Source: Citrobacter youngae
GTDB taxonomy: Bacteria > Pseudomonadota > Gammaproteobacteria > Enterobacterales > Enterobacteriaceae
NCBI RefSeq assembly: GCF_003818115.1
Contig: NZ_RPOI01000017.1
Location: 1-64,000 of the forward strand
DNA length: 64,000 nucleotides
Direction: 5' to 3'
The notes beneath the pieces are model-generated. The model was given only the letters and a program-made list of their open reading frames with translations, made no database searches and was not told the DNA's origin. This document shows positions 58,776 through 64,000 of the stretch, one piece after another (positions within the stretch are counted from its first letter, which is position 1; every line of letters starts with the position of its first letter). Made by a program: the position numbers and the translations under genes.

Positions 58776-59321
58776 ATGGCGCTTAAAGCGACAATCTATA
58801 AAGCCGTCGTCAACGTAGCGGATCTCGACCGCAGCCAGTTTCTTGACGCGACATTGACGCTGGCGCGTCACCCTTCAGAAACCCAGGAACGCATGATGTT
58901 GCGTCTGTTGGCATGGATTAAATATGCTGACGAGCGGCTGCAATTCACGCGGGGTTTAAGCGCTGAAGACGAACCCGAAGCATGGTTGCGCAACGACCAC
59001 CTGGGCATTGATCTCTGGATTGAACTCGGCTTGCCGGATGAGCGTCGCATTAAGAAGGCGTGTACCCAGTCTGCTGAAGTCGCTTTGTTTGCCTATAACA
59101 GCCGTGCAGCGCAAATCTGGTGGCAGCAGAACCAAAGCAAATGCGCGCAGTTTAAGAATCTTACCGTGTGGTATCTGGATGATGAACAACTGGCACAACT
59201 GAGTGACTTTGCCGGTCGTACAATGGCGCTACAGGCGACTATTCAGGATGGCGCTATCTGGCTGTCTGATTCTCAGAATAATCTGGAAATTCACCTGACC
59301 ACGTGGCAGCCGCGTTCATGA
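58776..59321 (+). CDS. yaeQ: YaeQ family protein
   Basis: This 181-residue protein belongs to a family with a PD-(D/E)XK nuclease-like fold. It was reported as a suppressor in RfaH mutants, but its activity is unknown. '[29 protein letters not shown]' contains the acidic and lysine residues of the core. The stop overlaps the arfB start in ATGA. Confidence 0.94.
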   Translation: MALKATIYKAVVNVADLDRSQFLDATLTLARHPSETQERMMLRLLAWIKYADERLQFTRGLSAEDEPEAWLRNDHLGIDLWIELGLPDERRIKKACTQSAEVALFAYNSRAAQIWWQQNQSKCAQFKNLTVWYLDDEQLAQLSDFAGRTMALQATIQDGAIWLSDSQNNLEIHLTTWQPRS

Positions 59322-59740
59322 TCGTTATCTCCCGAAATGTCTCTATCCCAGATAACGAGCTGGAAATCACGGCGATTCGGGCACAGGGTGCAGGTGGACA
59401 GCACGTTAATAAGACCTCGACGGCTATCCATTTGCGCTTTGACATTCGAGCCTCTGGGCTGCCAGAGTATTACAAGGAACGCCTGTTGGCTGCCAGTCAT
59501 CATCTGATTACAGGCGATGGCGTGATTATTATTAAGGCGCAGGAATACCGTAGCCAGGAATTGAACCGGGAAGCGGCAATCTCCCGACTGGTGGCGGTGA
59601 TAAAAGAATTAACCGCAGTGCAGAAAAGTAGGCAGGCTACGCGCCCGACTCGCGCTTCAAAAGAACGCAGATTGTCATCGAAGGCGCAAAAGTCCACTGT
59701 GAAGGCACTGCGCGGGAAAGTTCGTCGCCCACAGGACTGA
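59318..59740 (+). CDS. arfB: Alternative ribosome-rescue factor ArfB
   Basis: ArfB is a peptidyl-tRNA hydrolase that rescues stalled ribosomes when tmRNA and ArfA are lacking. The 140-residue protein has the catalytic GGQ at residues 26-28 ('[14 protein letters not shown]') and a long basic tail ('[15 protein letters not shown]' and on) that enters the mRNA channel. I chose the ATG at 59318 because it overlaps the yaeQ stop as in E. coli. Confidence 0.97.
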   Translation: MIVISRNVSIPDNELEITAIRAQGAGGQHVNKTSTAIHLRFDIRASGLPEYYKERLLAASHHLITGDGVIIIKAQEYRSQELNREAAISRLVAVIKELTAVQKSRQATRPTRASKERRLSSKAQKSTVKALRGKVRRPQD

Positions 59741-59771
59741 CGAATGGGAATACAATATTGAGAAGGAATCT

Positions 59772-60470
59772 GTGGTGAAAACAGCAATACTGTCATTAGC
59801 AGCTGTATTTACACTCTTTGCCTTGATCGGCTGTAACAACCGCTCTGAAGTCGATGCTTTGCAACCGACGCAAGCGGCAGAATTAAAACCGATGCAGCAA
59901 AGCTGGCGTGGCATCTTGCCTTGTGCGGACTGCGAAGGGATTGAAACTTCTTTGTTCCTGGAAAAAGATGGAACATGGGTAATGAACGAACGCTATCAGG
60001 GTGTACGTGATGAACCGTCTTCGTTTGCTTCATATGGCTCGTGGGCGCGTACGGCTGATAAGCTGGTGCTAACGGACAGCAAAGGTGAAAAGTCGTACTA
60101 CCGGGCAAAAGGCGAGGCGCTGGAAATGCTCGATCGTGAAGGTAATCCGATAGAGTCGCAGTTCAACTACACCCTCCAGCCAGTTTCCGCCAGCTTACCG
60201 GTGACGCCAATGCCGATGCGGGGAATGTACTTCTATATGGCTGATGCGGCAATCTTTACCGACTGCGCAACGGGTAAGCGGATGCCAGTGGCGAATAACG
60301 CCCAGCTTGAGCGGGACTATTTAGCCGCGCGCGCGGAAAACGGGCAATCTGTATTGCTGACGCTGGAAGCGCATTTCACAATGGAGGCGAACCCGGACAC
60401 CGGCGAGAAAGTGAAAACGCTGATGGCGGATAAAGATGCGAAATTTATCCCCGGTAAAGGATGTAATTAA
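59772..60470 (+). CDS. nlpE: Outer-membrane lipoprotein NlpE, Cpx activator
   Basis: NlpE senses surface contact and failed lipoprotein sorting and activates CpxA. The 232-residue protein has a lipobox 'LIGC' with Cys21, a CxxC motif ('PCADC') in the N-terminal barrel, and a C-terminal domain whose two cysteines can form a disulfide. It starts with tandem GTG codons, the first at 59772. The C-terminus is four residues shorter than in E. coli. Confidence 0.95.
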   Translation: MVKTAILSLAAVFTLFALIGCNNRSEVDALQPTQAAELKPMQQSWRGILPCADCEGIETSLFLEKDGTWVMNERYQGVRDEPSSFASYGSWARTADKLVLTDSKGEKSYYRAKGEALEMLDREGNPIESQFNYTLQPVSASLPVTPMPMRGMYFYMADAAIFTDCATGKRMPVANNAQLERDYLAARAENGQSVLLTLEAHFTMEANPDTGEKVKTLMADKDAKFIPGKGCN

Positions 60471-60477
60471 TTGATGT

Positions 60478-60504
60478 AAAAAAGGCCCTGATCCTCAGGG
60501 CCTT
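60478..60504. terminator. Bidirectional terminator between nlpE and proS
   Basis: AAAAAGGCCCTGA/TCAGGGCCTTTT with a 3-base loop has A and T runs on both sides. It serves both convergent genes. In E. coli yaeF lies in this gap; here it is absent. Confidence 0.93.
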
Positions 60505-60513
60505 TTGCTGGTA

Positions 60514-62232
60514 TTAGCCTTTAATGGCTTTCACCAGGTAGTCAACGATGTCGCCGGTTTTAATCAGCTGTTTCTCGCCGTTACGACGATATTTGTATTC
60601 AATATCATCGTTATCGAGGTTACGGTCGCCGAGCACGATAGTGTGCGGAACACCGATCAGCTCCATATCGGCAAACATCACGCCCGGACGCTCTTTACGA
60701 TCGTCCATCAGCACTTCGATGCCCTGTGCGCGCAGCTCAGCGTACAGCTTCTCAGCCAGTTCCTGCACGCGGTAGGACTTGTGCATGTTCATCGGCAAAA
60801 TCGCGACCTGGAACGGGGCAATGGCGTCTGGCCATACGATGCCGCGATCGTCAAAATTCTGCTCAATAGCAGCAGCAACCACGCGAGTGACCCCGATACC
60901 GTAGCAACCCATGGTCAGGATCTGGTTACGACCATCTTCGCCCTGTACGGCGGCTTTCATCGCTTCAGAGTACTTGGTACCCAACTGGAAGATGTGGCCG
61001 ACTTCGATACCGCGTTTGATCAGCAGTGTACCTTTGCCATCCGGGCTTGGATCGCCTGCGACCACGTTACGGATATCTGCCACTTCCGGAGTTGCAACAT
61101 CACGATCCCAGTTAATACCGAAATAGTGCTTACCGTCGATGTTGGCGCCGGCGGCAAAATCGCTCATTACCGCAACGGTACGGTCGATAACTACGGGAAT
61201 CGGCATGTTCACCGGACCGAGCGAACCCGGAGCTGCTTTCACGACGGCACGGATTTCTTCTTCAGTAGCAAAAGTCAGCGGGCTGGCAACCTGCGGCAGT
61301 TTTTCTGCTTTGACTTCGTTCAGCTCGTGATCGCCGCGAACCAGCAGAGCAACCAGCGGGTAGCTGCTACCTTCAACCGCTTTCACCAGCAGGGTTTTCA
61401 CGGTTTTTTCGATAGGCAGGTTGAACTGCTCAACCAGTTCGGCGATGGTTTTGGCGTTCGGAGTATCAACCAGCGTCATTTCCTGAGTGGCTGCTGCGCG
61501 CGGCTCTTTCGGCGCAACGGCTTCAGCAAATTCGATGTTGGCAGCAAAATCGGAGCTGTCAGAGAATACAACGTCATCTTCGCCGCTCTGTGCCAGTACC
61601 TGGAATTCGTGAGAAGCGCTACCGCCGATAGATCCGGTATCAGCCTGTACTGCGCGGAAATCCAGGCCCATACGGCTAAAGATTTTGCTGTACGCGGCAT
61701 ACATCGCGTCGTAAGTTTCCTGCAGAGATTCCTGAGAAGTATGGAAAGAGTACGCATCTTTCATCAGGAATTCGCGGGAACGCATCACGCCGAATCGTGG
61801 GCGAACTTCGTCACGGAATTTCGTCTGGATCTGATAGAAGTTCAGCGGCAGCTGTTTGTAAGAGCTCAGCTCATTACGGATCAGGTCGGTGATGACTTCT
61901 TCATGCGTTGGGCCGAGTACGAATGAACGATCGCCACGGTCTGCGATACGCAGCAGTTCCGGGCCGTACTGTTCCCAACGACCGCTCTCTTCCCACAGTT
62001 CAGAAGGCTGAACGACCGGCATCAACACCTCGATCGCACCGGCGTTGTTCATTTCTTCACGCACGATGTTTTCGACTTTTTTCAGGACGCGCACGCCGGT
62101 CGGCAGCCAGGTGTATAACCCGGAGGCCAGCTTGCGGATCATCCCGGCGCGCAGCATCAGCTGGTGGCTGATGACTTCGGCGTCGGCAGGTGTCTCCTTC
62201 AGAGTGGAGAGCAGATATTGGCTAGTACGCAT
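60514..62232 (-). CDS. proS: Prolyl-tRNA synthetase
   Basis: ProS charges tRNA(Pro). The 572-residue class II enzyme has motif 1 ('[15 protein letters not shown]'), motif 2 ('[22 protein letters not shown]'-type region, seen across two parts), an insertion editing domain (about 224-407) that clears misacylated alanine, motif 3 ('[12 protein letters not shown]'), and a C-terminal anticodon domain. I chose the ATG at 62232 ([10 protein letters not shown]); the frame extends 54 bases upstream without conservation. Confidence 0.98.
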   Translation of the reverse strand: MRTSQYLLSTLKETPADAEVISHQLMLRAGMIRKLASGLYTWLPTGVRVLKKVENIVREEMNNAGAIEVLMPVVQPSELWEESGRWEQYGPELLRIADRGDRSFVLGPTHEEVITDLIRNELSSYKQLPLNFYQIQTKFRDEVRPRFGVMRSREFLMKDAYSFHTSQESLQETYDAMYAAYSKIFSRMGLDFRAVQADTGSIGGSASHEFQVLAQSGEDDVVFSDSSDFAANIEFAEAVAPKEPRAAATQEMTLVDTPNAKTIAELVEQFNLPIEKTVKTLLVKAVEGSSYPLVALLVRGDHELNEVKAEKLPQVASPLTFATEEEIRAVVKAAPGSLGPVNMPIPVVIDRTVAVMSDFAAGANIDGKHYFGINWDRDVATPEVADIRNVVAGDPSPDGKGTLLIKRGIEVGHIFQLGTKYSEAMKAAVQGEDGRNQILTMGCYGIGVTRVVAAAIEQNFDDRGIVWPDAIAPFQVAILPMNMHKSYRVQELAEKLYAELRAQGIEVLMDDRKERPGVMFADMELIGVPHTIVLGDRNLDNDDIEYKYRRNGEKQLIKTGDIVDYLVKAIKG

Positions 62233-62345
62233 GTTGTTACGGTTCCAGTTGAACGATCGAACAGGCTCAAAACGAGCCTGGCACAAAACAAAAGTGGTTT
62301 AGTTTACCAGCGAGAAAGGGATGTCAAAAGAGTACGCGACGCAAA

Positions 62346-63053
62346 TTAGCGGGCTTCCAGAGCAAAGACCTCAAATCCTGACGGTGTGACGCGCCAGCGG
62401 ACGTTAAAGTCCAGCAACCAGACGGCGTAGGTTTTGCCTTCTTCCTCATTTTTACGGTAGGCAGGACGCGGATCCTGCGCCAGCACTTCGGCAATAAACT
62501 GACGAAGACGCGGGTAACGTTGTTCGAGCTTCGGTAGCTGCTCCGCGAGATCTTCACTGAACGTCACCTCGACGCTAGCCTGAGGTGCGTCCTGGGCATA
62601 GCTGGCGCGAGCATCAGGCAGCGATTCGGCAAACGGCAGATACGGCTTAATATCCACAACTGGCGTTCCGTCAACAAGGTCCAGTCCACCGAGTTCGAGG
62701 ATTACGTGCTCTTTATGGCAGCGGATGCCCCGCAGCTCAACCAGCGACATACCGACAGGGTTAGGACGAAAGGTCGAACGCGTGGCAAAGACGCCCATTC
62801 TGGCGTTACCGCCCAGACGGGGTGGGCGCACGGTTGGACGCCATCCACCTTCCATTGTCTGATGAAAAACAAAAATCACCCACAAATGGCTGAATGCTTC
62901 CAGGCCGCGAACAGCATCGGCCTGGTTATAGGGCGCGAGCAAATGCAGTTCGCCGTTGGCGCTTTTCACCAGACCCGGCTGGCGCGGCACAGCGAACTTT
63001 TCTTTATAAGGAGAGCGGATAACGCCTATTTGCTCGAACTGAAAATGACTCAT
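62346..63053 (-). CDS. trmO: tRNA (m6t6A37) methyltransferase TrmO
   Basis: TrmO adds the N6-methyl group to t6A at position 37 of tRNA(Thr) using SAM. The 235-residue protein has an N-terminal beta-barrel SAM-binding domain ('HLWVIFVFHQ', 'FATRSTFRPNPVGMSLVEL') and a C-terminal domain near 'RPAYRKNEEEGKTYA'. It overlaps the rcsF stop in ATGA and lies upstream of proS on the same strand. Confidence 0.95.
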   Translation of the reverse strand: MSHFQFEQIGVIRSPYKEKFAVPRQPGLVKSANGELHLLAPYNQADAVRGLEAFSHLWVIFVFHQTMEGGWRPTVRPPRLGGNARMGVFATRSTFRPNPVGMSLVELRGIRCHKEHVILELGGLDLVDGTPVVDIKPYLPFAESLPDARASYAQDAPQASVEVTFSEDLAEQLPKLEQRYPRLRQFIAEVLAQDPRPAYRKNEEEGKTYAVWLLDFNVRWRVTPSGFEVFALEAR

Positions 63054-63454
63054 TTAGACGAAATGTTCAGAGCAGAACCGATGCAAACTGCCTGACGATA
63101 GCAGCCCGGCGTCCCGCTGGTTACTTCGCAGCTGTGCAGCAATACCGCATTTGCTTTCATTTTAGAGGCGTTAATCTGCATGCGTTTGCGTGCGGTTGGA
63201 ATGCTCGGCGGGGAATCCTGGTTGGATGCCTGGCAGGATTCGCCGCTGACTTCGCCGAGATCGCGGAACGGTTTGCCCACTAAATCTTCAGCGTTAGTGA
63301 TGATTCTTACCGGCGTCGCGCGCGGTGCTTTTGGTTTTTCCGGCTCCGCTTTTGGCGGGGTAGCGGTGCTTTGAACGGGTTCAACAGGGGATCTGCTTAA
63401 CATAGAACAGCCGCTCAGCATGAGTGCTACTAAACAGATCGGTAAAGCACGCAT
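63050..63454 (-). CDS. rcsF: Outer-membrane lipoprotein RcsF, Rcs stress sensor
   Basis: RcsF is threaded through outer-membrane proteins by BamA and signals envelope damage to IgaA and the Rcs phosphorelay. The 134-residue protein has lipobox 'LSGC' (Cys16), a proline-rich linker, and four cysteines that form two nonconsecutive disulfides ('GESCQ', 'HSCEV', 'GCYRQAVC'). Confidence 0.97.
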   Translation of the reverse strand: MRALPICLVALMLSGCSMLSRSPVEPVQSTATPPKAEPEKPKAPRATPVRIITNAEDLVGKPFRDLGEVSGESCQASNQDSPPSIPTARKRMQINASKMKANAVLLHSCEVTSGTPGCYRQAVCIGSALNISSK

Positions 63455-63517
63455 AATATTTCCTCAATGAATGATCTAAACGTCAGATATTGAATCAGGT
63501 GCTTGCATAAATGACAA

Positions 63518-63535
63518 GACGGGCAAGCGCCCGTC
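63518..63535 (-). terminator. Probable metQ terminator
   Basis: GACGGGC/GCCCGTC with an AAGC loop is followed on the minus strand by TTGTCATTT, a weak U tail, about 35 bases after the metQ stop. Confidence 0.6.
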
Positions 63536-63570
63536 CTGATGATATTACAGATTGTGAAAACAGCCTAAAA

Positions 63571-64000
63571 TTACCAGCCTTTAACAGCACCGCCGTTGAA
63601 GACTTTGTTTGCCGCTTCGTAAACTTCGTCTGACTGGTATGCTTCAACGAATTTCTTCACGTTCTCAGCATCTTTATTGTCTTCACGCGTCACGATCAGG
63701 TTTACGTACGGAGAATCTTTATCTTCAACAAAGATACCGTCTTTTGCTGGCGTCAGGCCGATCTGGCTGGCATAGGTGGTGTTGATGACTGCCAGCGCGA
63801 TTTGCGCGTCATCCAGTGAGCGTGGCAACTGCGGCGCTTCCAGTTCAACCAGCTTCAGGTTTTTCGGGTTTTCAATCACGTCCAGCGCGGTCGGCAGCAG
63901 GCCAACGCCATCTTTCAGTTTAATCAAACCGACTTTCTGCAGCAGTAGCAGGGAACGGCCGAGGTTAGTCGGGTCGTTTGGAATAGCGACCTGAGAGCCA
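63571..64000 (-). CDS. metQ: Methionine ABC transporter substrate-binding lipoprotein, C-terminal part
   Basis: MetQ delivers methionine to MetNI. About 143 codons are present, and the N-terminus with the lipobox lies beyond the right edge. The visible part reads from 'QVAIPNDPTNLGRSLLLLQK' through 'GVGLLPTALDVIENPKNL' and 'AQIALAVINTTYASQIGL' to 'NGGAVKGW', which matches the NlpA/MetQ family. The order rcsF-metQ agrees with E. coli, where metI and metN precede it. Confidence 0.95.
   Translation of the reverse strand, partial: GSQVAIPNDPTNLGRSLLLLQKVGLIKLKDGVGLLPTALDVIENPKNLKLVELEAPQLPRSLDDAQIALAVINTTYASQIGLTPAKDGIFVEDKDSPYVNLIVTREDNKDAENVKKFVEAYQSDEVYEAANKVFNGGAVKGW

Noticed and set aside
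60505-61926. 473-codon open frame antisense to proS
   Set aside because: It mirrors proS exactly, starts inside the terminator, and has no recognisable domain. Long antisense frames are expected opposite genes with strong codon bias, and proS itself is clearly coding.

Overview
This window is a stretch of enterobacterial core chromosome. Gene order and protein sequences match the Escherichia/Salmonella/Citrobacter group from the end of yadE and panD to metQ. Several genes that I recall from E. coli K-12 are absent: yadD between panD and panC, the yad fimbrial cluster after panB, yaeI beside yaeH, and yaeF beside proS. The repeats are typical enterobacterial REP/BIME and ERIC elements. Citrobacter or a close relative is my best guess for the genus, but this is inference. 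I see no tRNA, rRNA, CRISPR array, insertion sequence, prophage or integron.

Layout. 1-3,000: the 3' end of a polysaccharide deacetylase gene, then the pantothenate genes panB-panC-panD on the minus strand. 2,577-5,967: dksA-gluQ-pcnB-folK on the minus strand. 6,145-12,513: sfsA, thpR, the helicase gene hrpB and PBP1B (mrcB). 12,820-18,751: the ferrichrome uptake genes fhuA-fhuC-fhuD-fhuB, in which fhuA carries a one-base frameshift. 18,842-26,011: hemL, clcA, erpA, yadS, btuF-mtnN and dgt. 26,141-30,290: degP with a sigma-E promoter, cdaR, yaeH and dapD. 30,322-37,886: glnD, map, rpsB-tsf, pyrH and frr. 37,983-54,018: the long envelope and replication cluster dxr, uppS, cdsA, rseP, bamA, skp, lpxD, fabZ, lpxA, lpxB, rnhB, dnaE, accA. 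54,118-64,000: ldcC, yaeR, tilS, rof/yaeP, yaeQ-arfB, nlpE, proS, trmO-rcsF and the truncated metQ.

How the genes work together. The cluster from uppS to accA joins undecaprenyl phosphate, CDP-diacylglycerol, outer-membrane protein assembly (BamA, Skp), lipid A synthesis (LpxD, FabZ, LpxA, LpxB), fatty acid initiation (AccA) and replication (DnaE). RseP, DegP, NlpE and RcsF tie the window to the sigma-E, Cpx and Rcs envelope stress responses. FhuCDB, BtuF and MetQ are parts of three ABC importers. The rpsB-tsf-pyrH-frr block serves translation and UTP supply.

I looked for an undescribed system and did not find one: every stretch of more than about 300 bases is explained by known genes or known repeat families. 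The observations most worth checking are the fhuA frameshift together with its remodelled phage-receptor loop, three ERIC repeats within 2.3 kb around map-rpsB-tsf (one inside the rpsB-tsf transcript), the AUU start of pcnB, a perfect sigma-S -10 element before ldcC that abuts the accA terminator, and a REP element that supplies the tilS stop codon.
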